Assembly (NCBI GenBank): GCA_041590855.1
Contig: JBFHTA010000038.1
Location: 1-19,683, forward strand
Direction: 5' to 3'
Origin: Litoribrevibacter sp041590855
Lineage (GTDB): Bacteria; Pseudomonadota; Gammaproteobacteria; Pseudomonadales; Litoribrevibacteraceae
DNA length: 19,683 nucleotides
The stretch's first letter is position 1; every line of letters starts with the position of its first letter. Under the pieces are notes generated by a model, which was not told the DNA's origin, ran no database searches, and saw only the letters and a program-made list of their open reading frames with translations. Below are positions 13,976-19,683 of the stretch, one piece after another. The position numbers were made by a program, and so were the translations under genes.

Positions 13976-14722
13976 TTACACCACTGTCAGCAAAATGGGC
14001 TTACCTTTGGTAATCACCATGGTGTGTTCAAACTGCGCAGATAAATTGCCTTGCTGTGCCAGCAACGTCCAACCATCGTAGCCTTCCTTTACAAAACTGC
14101 TTTGGGTGGAGAGGAAGGGTTCAATGGTAATGACCAAGCCTTCATGTAAGCGTCGTTTATCGCGCGGTTCGTAGTAGCCATAAATTTCAGTCGGTTCTTC
14201 ATGCAGCCCCCGACCTACACCATGACTACAGAGATTTTTGATGATCCGAAAGCCTGTTTGTTCAGCAACGGTTTGAATGGATTTTCCGATGAGATTTAAC
14301 GGATTACCGGCTCTGGCAGAAAGACACGCCTCACTCAAAGCCCGCTGTGTCGATGCGATAAGTCGGTCTTTCAACTCATTACTGGGCGGTACCACAAAGG
14401 TTCCACCAGTATCCCCGAAATAACCGTCTTTTTCTGCGGAGACATCAATGTTCACGATGTCCCCCGGTTGGATGACTCTATCCCCCGGAATACCATGCGC
14501 CGCTTCCTCGTTAATGCTGATGCAGGTGTATCCCGGAAAATCATAGGTTACCTTGGGGGCAGAGTTTGCGCCATACCCTTCCAACAAGGTCTTACCGATC
14601 TGATCGAGTTCCCAGGTGGTCATTCCCGGTTCAGTGGCCTTCATCATTTTCTGTAACGTCAGTGCGACAATGCGGCCGATGGCTTTGAGCTTTAATAAAT
14701 CTTCTTCTGTTTCGATGGTCAT
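13976..14722 (-). CDS. map: Type I methionine aminopeptidase (extra copy)
   Basis: A 248-residue cytoplasmic enzyme of the type Ia/b catalytic fold that removes the initiator methionine from nascent proteins. The full metal set is visible: D93 in NIDVSAEKDGYFGDTGG, D104, H167 in SHGVGRGLHEEP, E201 in ITIEPF and E232 in QFEHT. H76 (AHGIPG) and H174 are the substrate-positioning histidines. AAGGG lies ahead of the ATG. The main map gene in proteobacteria usually lies near rpsB; here the gene stands alone after an AraC-type regulator, so it is likely a second copy. It lies 42 bp downstream of the araC-type gene on the same strand, which suggests co-transcription, and ends 12 bp from the convergent sensor gene with no hairpin between them. 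Confidence 0.93.
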   Translation of the reverse strand: MTIETEEDLLKLKAIGRIVALTLQKMMKATEPGMTTWELDQIGKTLLEGYGANSAPKVTYDFPGYTCISINEEAAHGIPGDRVIQPGDIVNIDVSAEKDGYFGDTGGTFVVPPSNELKDRLIASTQRALSEACLSARAGNPLNLIGKSIQTVAEQTGFRIIKNLCSHGVGRGLHEEPTEIYGYYEPRDKRRLHEGLVITIEPFLSTQSSFVKEGYDGWTLLAQQGNLSAQFEHTMVITKGKPILLTVV

Positions 14723-14764
14723 ACCAGATGCCCTTAGCTGTAGAATGTAAAAGTATAATGAGGT

Positions 14765-15673
14765 TTAACGATGCTTGAGCCACTGCTTTGGGGTCACGCC
14801 AAAACGTTTTTTGAAAACCCGTACCAAGGAAGAAGCATCTTCGTACCCCACCTCATTTGCCACTAACCCCACCGGCTTGTCACGGATTAACAGCTCTTTT
14901 GCTTTTGACAGTCGCAAGTCGGTCAGATATTCAAGTGGCGATTGCCCTACCGCGTCTTTAAATAATGCTGCAAATTTTGAACGAGACATGGCCACCGTCG
15001 CCGCCATACTCTCAACAGTCCACCCGGTCTCAGGATGAGAGAGCAGTTTACGCATCAAGGGTGCCAATTGAGGATGAGAGCTGGCCGCAAGTAAACCCAA
15101 TTCAACAATGCCATGACGAAGTACATAACGAAGTACCTGCACAATGAAAATATCACACTGCCGGTTGATGACCACATCGCGACCATAATCAGTACCAAAC
15201 GCCTCATCAAAAATTCTGCGGGCAGCCTCGTTGATGTCTTCGTCCTGTTCGATATCTATGCAAAGCAATGCCGGTAAGTTATCCGCCAGTGCCACCTTCT
15301 GGTGAGGTTGGAAACGAATATTAGCGCACACCAACTCGGCTTCGTTGAATTCTTTAATTTTGATCCGGTGATTACCGCCTCCGGGCATAAAAATAACGGA
15401 GGCTTTATCCAGATGCAGTTCGTAACCCTGGTCAGTGATCAGCGTCATTGAACCGGATTTCAGAAAATGCAACAGCCCCGTATTTTCAGTTTCCTCAAAC
15501 GCCTGTAAGCCACACAGACTACCACTGAAAAATACTTCGGCATTCAGGTCCAGATCCTGTAACAACACGCTGAGTTGATCCATTGCCATATCGTATTTAA
15601 ACCCTAAGTCGCGATCTTGGACGATCGGTTTATTTTTGTAGACGCCATGCCAACTCTTTCTACCCTGCCCCAT
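14765..15673 (-). CDS. AraC-family transcriptional regulator with N-terminal cupin
   Basis: A 302-residue regulator. The N-terminal half (about 35-190) is an AraC-type cupin ligand-binding domain (PF12852-like: LLHFLKSGSMTLITDQGYEL, then MPGGGNHRI). The C-terminal part (205-302) has two helix-turn-helix units, MAATVAMSRSKFAALFKDAV and the AraC signature GYEDASSLVRVFKKRFGVTPKQW. The ATG at 15673 has an AGG 5 nt upstream. Related proteins often start nearer to MDQLSVLL, so a start at 15583-15589 is possible, but no good ribosome site is seen there. It is divergent from the YHS gene across 86 bp that contain an AGGGC-N9-GCCCT dyad, so regulation of the YHS gene and possibly the bufferin operon is plausible. 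The inducer is unknown. Confidence 0.9.
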   Translation of the reverse strand: MGQGRKSWHGVYKNKPIVQDRDLGFKYDMAMDQLSVLLQDLDLNAEVFFSGSLCGLQAFEETENTGLLHFLKSGSMTLITDQGYELHLDKASVIFMPGGGNHRIKIKEFNEAELVCANIRFQPHQKVALADNLPALLCIDIEQDEDINEAARRIFDEAFGTDYGRDVVINRQCDIFIVQVLRYVLRHGIVELGLLAASSHPQLAPLMRKLLSHPETGWTVESMAATVAMSRSKFAALFKDAVGQSPLEYLTDLRLSKAKELLIRDKPVGLVANEVGYEDASSLVRVFKKRFGVTPKQWLKHR

Positions 15674-15693
15674 TTAACCTACTCATCACTGGC

Positions 15694-15712
15694 AGGGCAA
15701 GCACAACGCCCT
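15694..15712. promoter_or_regulatory. Candidate operator dyad between AraC and YHS genes
   Basis: AGGGC (15694-15698) and GCCCT (15708-15712) form a 5-bp inverted repeat with a 9-bp spacer in the short divergent intergenic region. It is the only symmetrical element there and is a candidate binding site for a regulator. Support is positional only. Confidence 0.3.
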
Positions 15713-15759
15713 TACCACAAACACATTTTTACTCGCTCAAAACCAGATAGGAAACCGAC

Positions 15760-16236
15760 ATGAAACTAAAACACACCTTAAAAATCGCAGCGGCAGCAAG
15801 TGCTCTTATCTTCAGCAGCTTAGGCTTTGCCTCTTCAGTCAACATTGGTACTAATGATGTTGCCATCCATGGCTATGACCCAGTGGCCTATTTCACCAAC
15901 AGCAAAGCAGTGGAAGGATCTGCTGAATATACCGCAACCCATGAAGGTGCCATTTATCGCTTCTCAAGCAAAAAGAACCGTGATCTTTTCAAAGCCAATG
16001 CAGAGCAGTACGCCCCTCAATTCGGCGGCTATTGCGCAATGGGAGTAGCACTGAACAAGAAGCTGGATGTTGATCCGCAAGCCTTCTACATCGACGAAGG
16101 AAAGCTCTACCTAAACCTCAACAAAACAGTTCAAAAGAAATGGCTGACCGACGTTGATGGCCATGTAAAGTCAGCCGACAGAATCTGGTCTGGCATTGAG
16201 CAATTATCCGTTGCAGAAACCAATGAAGAAGACTGA
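15760..16236 (+). CDS. Exported YHS-domain protein
   Basis: A 158-residue protein with a Sec signal peptide (cleavage near A24) and a YHS-like domain. Characteristic stretches are VAIHGYDPVAYFTNSKAVEGSAE (31-56 region), YRFSSKKNRDLFKAN (66-80), AEQYAPQFGGYCAMGVA (81-97) and DEGKLYLNLN (112-121), followed by a C-terminal tail. YHS domains are short metal- or cysteine-associated modules that occur in copper ATPases and stand-alone exported proteins; the only cysteine of the mature form is C92. The ATG has AGGAAA at good distance. It lies 88 bp upstream of the bufferin precursor gene on the same strand, and such proteins are often found near copper or heme-linked loci. A copper-handling role together with the bufferin system is a reasonable inference, not shown. 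Confidence 0.88.
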   Translation: MKLKHTLKIAAAASALIFSSLGFASSVNIGTNDVAIHGYDPVAYFTNSKAVEGSAEYTATHEGAIYRFSSKKNRDLFKANAEQYAPQFGGYCAMGVALNKKLDVDPQAFYIDEGKLYLNLNKTVQKKWLTDVDGHVKSADRIWSGIEQLSVAETNEED

Positions 16237-16248
16237 TCAGGGCTCACC

Positions 16249-16276
16249 TTGTAATTCAGGTCGCTATTTATAGCTA
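16249..16276 (+). promoter_or_regulatory. Weak candidate promoter upstream of bufA
   Basis: TTGTAA (16249-16254) and TAGCTA (16271-16276) are spaced 16 bp apart, 48 bp ahead of the precursor ATG. The -10 match is poor. The 88-bp gap after the YHS stop leaves room for a separate promoter, which for bufferin genes is often an ECF-sigma or copper-responsive one. Low confidence. Confidence 0.25.
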
Positions 16277-16324
16277 ACGCTTATCAACAACTCACGTCCA
16301 TCAACACAACCGAAGGAGGTTGAT

Positions 16325-16609
16325 ATGAACCACAAACAGCGCATTGCAACGACCGCGTTGGCAGTCGCCCTCGGCACCCTGTCCGCTTTGCCAGCCCACG
16401 CGGGAGGTAAGGAAAAGTGCTATGGCATCGCAGCAGCTGGGCAAAACGATTGCAGTAACCTGGCGGGCACTCATTCCTGTGCCGGTCAATCCACTGTGGA
16501 TAACGACCCAGGTGAATGGAAGTTAGTAGCAAAAGGCACGTGTAAGGATATCGGCGGGATGTTGAAAGCCGAAGCCAAGCAACGCTACGCCGAACAGCAC
16601 AAGTCCTGA
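16325..16609 (+). CDS. bufA1: Bufferin-type RiPP precursor (DUF2282)
   Basis: A 94-residue precursor with a signal peptide (cleavage at AHA-GG, residue 26) that delivers the peptide to the periplasm. The mature core has four cysteines in the DUF2282 pattern: C32 (EKCYGIAAAGQNDC), C43, C52 (THSCAGQS) and C73 (GTCKDIGG). In characterised bufferins the DUF692 maturase modifies core cysteines, and the product binds copper, protecting the cell at high metal. The start has an ideal AAGGAGGT ribosome site, in line with a strongly made precursor. The next gene, 29 bp on, is the DUF692 enzyme, so the precursor-maturase pairing is intact. The C-terminal tail (KAEAKQRYAEQHKS) is charged. Family and role are confident by homology and context; modification of this peptide is inferred. 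Confidence 0.93.
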   Translation: MNHKQRIATTALAVALGTLSALPAHAGGKEKCYGIAAAGQNDCSNLAGTHSCAGQSTVDNDPGEWKLVAKGTCKDIGGMLKAEAKQRYAEQHKS

Positions 16610-16638
16610 TCGTTTTACACATCAATCGGAGGTATTCA

Positions 16639-17538
16639 ATGCATCGCTCAAACACGACAACACAACACAGCCAGCCTGGGACTCAAGGCTGGGTTGGCGT
16701 GGGGTTGCGCTCCCCCCACTTTCGCGACGCCCTGAGCGACGCCCATCCGATTGATTTTGTTGAAGTCCATGCCGAGAATTTTTTCGCAGCCGGTGGGCTC
16801 TCTCCAACGATTCTGGAGGAAGTATCTAACCGATACGCACTCAGCCTTCACGCCACTTCAATGGGGCTGGGCTCTGAAGCTGCAATGAATCCGGATTATC
16901 TGGCAAAGCTCACCACGCTGATAGAACGCAGTAACCCCGCCTTGGTTTCTGACCATGCCTGTTTTGCCTGGGGCTTAGTAAACGGGCAACCCGTTCACGC
17001 GGGAGACTTATTACCGCTCGCTTATACACCCCAAAACCTTGATGTATTAGTAGAGAATGTAGATCGAATCCAACAACACTTGGGCAGAAAAATCCTGGTC
17101 GAGAATGTTTCGACCTATTTGGAATTTGAATACGCCACTTTGTCTGAAACTGAATTTTTAGTGACTCTGGCCGAGCGAAGCCAATGCGGTTTATTAGTCG
17201 ATTTGAATAACATTCTGGTCAATGCTCATAACTTTGCTAACGGCCACGTACTCGAAACAGCACAACAATGGCTGGAAGACATTCCCACCCACTTGATTGG
17301 AGAATTTCACCTCGCCGGATTCACTCAGGCTCAATCCCCCGACTTGATTGTGGATGATCACAGCCAAGCGGTATCAGATGAATGTTGGGCCTTGTATCAA
17401 TTCGCGATTCATCGCTTCGGGCCTGTGGCAACTTTAATAGAGTGGGACAACAACTTGCCTGACTGGCAGGTATTAGTAAAAGAGGCCCAAAAGGCACGCC
17501 ACATCATGCATCAACATAACCACATCCGGGAGGCTTAG
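16639..17538 (+). CDS. bufB1: DUF692 / MNIO maturase of the bufferin precursor
   Basis: A 299-residue TIM-barrel multinuclear non-heme iron oxidase (MNIO) that modifies cysteines of the precursor in the cytoplasm. Motifs in order: GVGLRSPH near 20, FVEVHAENFF at 40-49, LHATSMGLGS with H71, VSDHACFAW with H106, ILVENVSTYLEF with E155, LLVDLNNILVNAHN with D188 and H197, GEFHLAGF with H224, DDHS near 239-242 and TLIEWDNNLPDW with E268. These are the residues expected to bind the iron cluster, and none is missing. CGGAGG precedes the ATG. It lies 29 bp after bufA and 3 bp before bufC. It needs BufC as a partner in related systems, which is supported by their close spacing. Confidence in the family is high; the exact chemistry is taken from homologues. 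Confidence 0.95.
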   Translation: MHRSNTTTQHSQPGTQGWVGVGLRSPHFRDALSDAHPIDFVEVHAENFFAAGGLSPTILEEVSNRYALSLHATSMGLGSEAAMNPDYLAKLTTLIERSNPALVSDHACFAWGLVNGQPVHAGDLLPLAYTPQNLDVLVENVDRIQQHLGRKILVENVSTYLEFEYATLSETEFLVTLAERSQCGLLVDLNNILVNAHNFANGHVLETAQQWLEDIPTHLIGEFHLAGFTQAQSPDLIVDDHSQAVSDECWALYQFAIHRFGPVATLIEWDNNLPDWQVLVKEAQKARHIMHQHNHIREA

Positions 17539-17541
17539 CCC

Positions 17542-18324
17542 ATGCCATATAGCCACGCCCATGATATCCAGCAACAAGATTTGCTCGAAATGATCTTTCA
17601 GGAGCGACATAGCCCAGAAGAATCCAACCCGGAATTAACGCGCGGGATAAAAATCTATCAAAACAACCTGATTGAAACCGCCACCCGAGCACTCAAGATC
17701 ACCTACCCGGTGATGAATCAACTGATTGGTAAAGACGCCATGAGGTTGCTTTCGAAGCAATTACTGAAGCAGGCGCCTCCCACCTCGGGAGATTGGGCCG
17801 ACTGGGGGGAATCGTTGAATCAAGCATTGCTCGCAACCCCGTTAATCGATGAATTCCCTTTTCTGTTCGATGTGGCAACTCTCGAGTGGACGCTGCATCA
17901 AGCCGCAAGAGCACTCAACCAACCACTTGATGTGGACAGCCTATCGCTACTGAGCAACAGCGCCCTGGAGTCGTTACGCATTCAACTGGTCGCCAGCCTT
18001 CAACTAATGGAAAGCGATTACCCAATCGATGTTATTTGGCATGCACATCAAGATAACAACGGGCCAAATACCCTGAATACTGACGCACTCGCTACAGAGT
18101 TAAACAAACACCAAGGCCCGTGCCGACTGTTGATTTACCAACAAAATAACCGCCCCCATTTCCAGCGTATTCTTGAGTCTGAATTTCACTGGCTACAAGA
18201 CGTACTGGCAGGCCACAGCCTAAGCGTTCTTCTGGACAACCACGTAACGTTTGAATTTTCCCAATGGCTTTCAGCAGCCATTGAAAACCAAAAAGTCGAA
18301 GCATTGTTTTTATCTGACGAATAA
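17542..18324 (+). CDS. bufC1: DUF2063 partner protein of the MNIO enzyme
   Basis: A 260-residue protein. The N-terminal domain (about 10-100) has the DUF2063 pattern: GIKIYQNNLIETATRALKIT then YPVMNQLIGKDAMRLLSKQ, and FPFLFDVATLEWTLHQAARA near 105-124. A more variable C-terminal domain follows. DUF2063 is annotated as a putative DNA-binding domain, but in MNIO systems these proteins act as the substrate-recognition partner, bringing the precursor to the oxidase, analogous to a RiPP recognition element. The start is 3 bp after the bufB stop, with GGAGG upstream, so expression is coupled. The stop is followed 11 bp later by the DoxX gene. Partner function is inferred from family and neighbourhood. 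Confidence 0.9.
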   Translation: MPYSHAHDIQQQDLLEMIFQERHSPEESNPELTRGIKIYQNNLIETATRALKITYPVMNQLIGKDAMRLLSKQLLKQAPPTSGDWADWGESLNQALLATPLIDEFPFLFDVATLEWTLHQAARALNQPLDVDSLSLLSNSALESLRIQLVASLQLMESDYPIDVIWHAHQDNNGPNTLNTDALATELNKHQGPCRLLIYQQNNRPHFQRILESEFHWLQDVLAGHSLSVLLDNHVTFEFSQWLSAAIENQKVEALFLSDE

Positions 18325-18335
18325 AGGAGATTTCC

Positions 18336-18803
18336 ATGATCAGACTAGCTCATGTGGCTCACGGTCATTACCAGCACCTATCCCATGCTCTCAGTAAATT
18401 GCATTCAGCTGCAGCACTGGCCATTCGGATCTACATAGCCAAGGTGTTCTTCTACGCTGGGTTAACCAAGCTGCAAGACTGGGATACCACCTTGTTTTTG
18501 TTTGAAGAAGAATACCAGGTTCCGCTAATTAACTTTGAAGTCGCCGCTTACCTGGCCACCTTTGGCGAGCTTTTCTTTCCTCTGTTATTGATCTTCGGGT
18601 TATTCTCACGCATATCCGCACTGGCCCTCTCTGTGGTTAATGTGGTCGCAGTAATCAGTTTGGTCGACATTGCGCCTGCCGCTCTTTACTTGCACATGCT
18701 ATGGGGAGTACTTCTTGCCCAGGTAGCTATTTACGGAGGGGGCTCACTGTCTCTGGGTCACTTGGTGACGACACGCTGGCTGCATAGAACGAAAACAAAT
18801 TAA
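18336..18803 (+). CDS. bufD1: DoxX-family membrane protein of the bufferin operon
   Basis: A 155-residue inner-membrane protein with about four transmembrane segments (roughly residues 28-45, 65-87, 92-112 and 116-135) in DoxX-family order. It contains the family-type RIYIAKVFFYAGLTKLQDW stretch and GELFFPLLLIFGLFSR. DoxX proteins occur widely with thiol, sulfur or redox functions and are the fourth gene of described bufferin operons, where their exact task is unsettled (a redox or quinone link is one idea). The AAAGGAG ribosome site lies ahead of the ATG, 11 bp after bufC. It is the last gene before a hairpin. The family is clear; its role here is inferred. Confidence 0.85.
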   Translation: MIRLAHVAHGHYQHLSHALSKLHSAAALAIRIYIAKVFFYAGLTKLQDWDTTLFLFEEEYQVPLINFEVAAYLATFGELFFPLLLIFGLFSRISALALSVVNVVAVISLVDIAPAALYLHMLWGVLLAQVAIYGGGSLSLGHLVTTRWLHRTKTN

Positions 18804-18812
18804 CCACTATGA

Positions 18813-18838
18813 AAGAGACCACCCCAAGGGGGTCTCTT
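18813..18838. terminator. Hairpin closing the bufferin operon
   Basis: AAGAGACC (18813-18820) and GGTCTCTT (18831-18838) form an 8-bp stem around a 10-nt loop in which CCC/GGG can extend the pairing. It lies 9 bp after the DoxX stop and 44 bp after the end of the convergent thioesterase, so it may serve both directions. No T-run follows on the plus strand. Confidence 0.7.
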
Positions 18839-18882
18839 CCTGTAACATGTCGAACGACCTACCAAGCGCTAAAGCCAACTCG

Positions 18883-19299
18883 TTAACATTTAATCTGACT
18901 TAATTCCGTAACCAAAGAATCCGGCAGACGTATTTTTTGCTGTGTATCCGCCGACAAAGCGACATAGGTAATGGAGGCTTTGTAGGCCAAGCGATCCACT
19001 GCCAGAAAGCCAGCGACCCGAAAAGTAAATGAATGCTGGCCGATTTCCATAATACTAACCTCTTGAATCAATTGCTGATCCCAGGTAACAGGCGCGAGGA
19101 ACTCCAGATCAAGCGCTCGAACGGGCGTCAATATGCCTTGATCTTTCAACGTCGTAACGAAAGGTGCGCTCAGTAATTGATGCATGGCCTCATGTGTGGC
19201 TTCCAGCGCAAAGGATGAAAAACTCGGGGTATAAACGATGCCCGCAGGATCGCAATCCCCGAATAACACAGTGCGTTTGATAGTGATGGGATTAGAGAT
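18883..19299 (-). CDS. 4-hydroxybenzoyl-CoA-type acyl-CoA thioesterase (hot-dog fold)
   Basis: A hot-dog-fold thioesterase. The FGDCDPAGIVY motif near the N-terminus holds the catalytic aspartate of 4-hydroxybenzoyl-CoA thioesterase relatives. Start choice matters: the first ordinary start codon is GTG at 19269, which gives a product beginning LFGDCD, without strand 1 and with no ribosome site. If translation starts at the ATC of 19297-19299, an AGGAG lies exactly 8 nt upstream and the protein is 138 residues. Its N-terminus SNPITIKRTVLFGDCD then matches the 141-residue Pseudomonas enzyme, with the aspartate at residue 17 as there. I therefore place the start at 19299 as a probable ATC start or a changed ATG. 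Such enzymes hydrolyse aryl- or acyl-CoA; the substrate is unknown. No partner gene is visible. Confidence 0.8.
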   Translation of the reverse strand: MSNPITIKRTVLFGDCDPAGIVYTPSFSSFALEATHEAMHQLLSAPFVTTLKDQGILTPVRALDLEFLAPVTWDQQLIQEVSIMEIGQHSFTFRVAGFLAVDRLAYKASITYVALSADTQQKIRLPDSLVTELSQIKC

Positions 19300-19367
19300 A
19301 AGGATTACTCCTAGGTTTTGATACTCAGAAAACTATTGATTCTGACTTCTTGACTCTACGACTAACC

Positions 19368-19683
19368 CTAGAGCTTTTCCGACCATCTGGGTATTAACTC
19401 AGCTATCTCGTAAGCTATTTCTTCAGTGTTAATCATACGAGCACCATTCGGTTTAAAGTTTTGTAAGAACTCAATAATTTGTGGTTTATATAACTTTTTA
19501 ACTCTTAGCATCTCTACGGTATTGGCAGGAATAATACAATTAACAAACTTCGCTGTTTTTCGATGCCGACCGATTACAACAATAGACTCTGCTGCACCGT
19601 AGAAAGCACCAACAATATAAACTTTTGCACCACCTTTGAACTTACGCAACCCCACCTTAGTATCGGCCCCACCTTCACCATAG
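19368..19683 (-). CDS. Unrecognised protein, N-terminus beyond the right edge
   Basis: The frame is open from the TAG at 19368-19370 to the right edge, so the start lies outside; a GTG at 19655 is only an internal codon, since the residues before it (YGEGGADTKV, then GLRKFKG) read on naturally. The visible 105 residues contain a beta-rich part (KVYIVGAFYGAAESIVVIGR, then KTAKFVNCIIPANTV) followed by a helical end (YKPQIIEFLQNF, EEIAYEIAELI). I recognise no family. The size, compactness and lower GC than neighbouring genes recall small immunity-like or accessory proteins, but nothing here proves that. It is upstream of the thioesterase on the same strand with a 68-bp gap. Confidence 0.6.
   Translation of the reverse strand, partial: YGEGGADTKVGLRKFKGGAKVYIVGAFYGAAESIVVIGRHRKTAKFVNCIIPANTVEMLRVKKLYKPQIIEFLQNFKPNGARMINTEEIAYEIAELIPRWSEKL

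Noticed and set aside
16284..16851. Minus-strand open frames opposite bufA and bufB
   Set aside because: They overlap two firmly identified genes on the other strand and have no start signals.
1..19683. CRISPR arrays, tRNA/rRNA genes, transposons or prophage genes
   Set aside because: I looked for regularly spaced repeats, tRNA-like cloverleaves, transposase or integrase motifs and saw none.

Overview
The window looks like chromosomal DNA of a marine-type gammaproteobacterium. The evidence is moderate GC, dense gene packing, good AGGAGG-type ribosome sites and the protein families present (azoreductase/pirin, RstAB-like two-component pair, chemoreceptor, RTX-type repeats). I cannot name the genus. 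No rRNA, tRNA, CRISPR array or insertion sequence is visible.

Left part (1-2912): the tail of a GGDEF protein; an azoR-pirin operon read leftwards and a divergent LysR gene, which form a quinone/electrophile-type response locus; then a perfect hairpin and a previously hidden 23-codon membrane-peptide ORF. The next leftward operon (4905 down to 2841) encodes an HPP-family membrane protein, a class D (OXA-type) beta-lactamase, a lipoprotein and that micro-ORF. A divergent TetR gene faces it across two near-identical palindromic operators. A second lipoprotein, paralogous to the first, follows an exported alpha/beta hydrolase (7158 down to 5573). Two exported hydrolase + lipoprotein modules therefore lie close together.

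Middle (7462-13963): a methyl-accepting chemotaxis protein, a bidirectional hairpin, an unrelated lipoprotein read leftwards, a 570-bp gene-free gap, and then a three-gene rightward operon. That operon encodes a large lipoprotein with a ClpP/crotonase-like N-terminal region and C-terminal RTX-type repeats, followed with overlap by an RstA-like response regulator and its sensor kinase.

Right part (13976-19683): a type I methionine aminopeptidase and an AraC-type regulator read leftwards. Then comes a rightward set: an exported YHS-domain protein and a complete bufferin-type operon. The operon has a DUF2282 precursor with four cysteines, a DUF692/MNIO maturase, a DUF2063 partner and a DoxX membrane protein, and a hairpin closes it. 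Bufferins are ribosomally made, modified copper-binding peptides. The window ends with a leftward 4-hydroxybenzoyl-CoA-type thioesterase and an unrecognised ORF cut by the right edge.

The most notable points are the bufferin operon with its YHS neighbour, the ClpP-like/RTX lipoprotein fused genetically to a two-component system, the duplicated hydrolase-lipoprotein modules, the micro-ORF, and two genes (response regulator, thioesterase) whose best-supported start codons are ATT and ATC.
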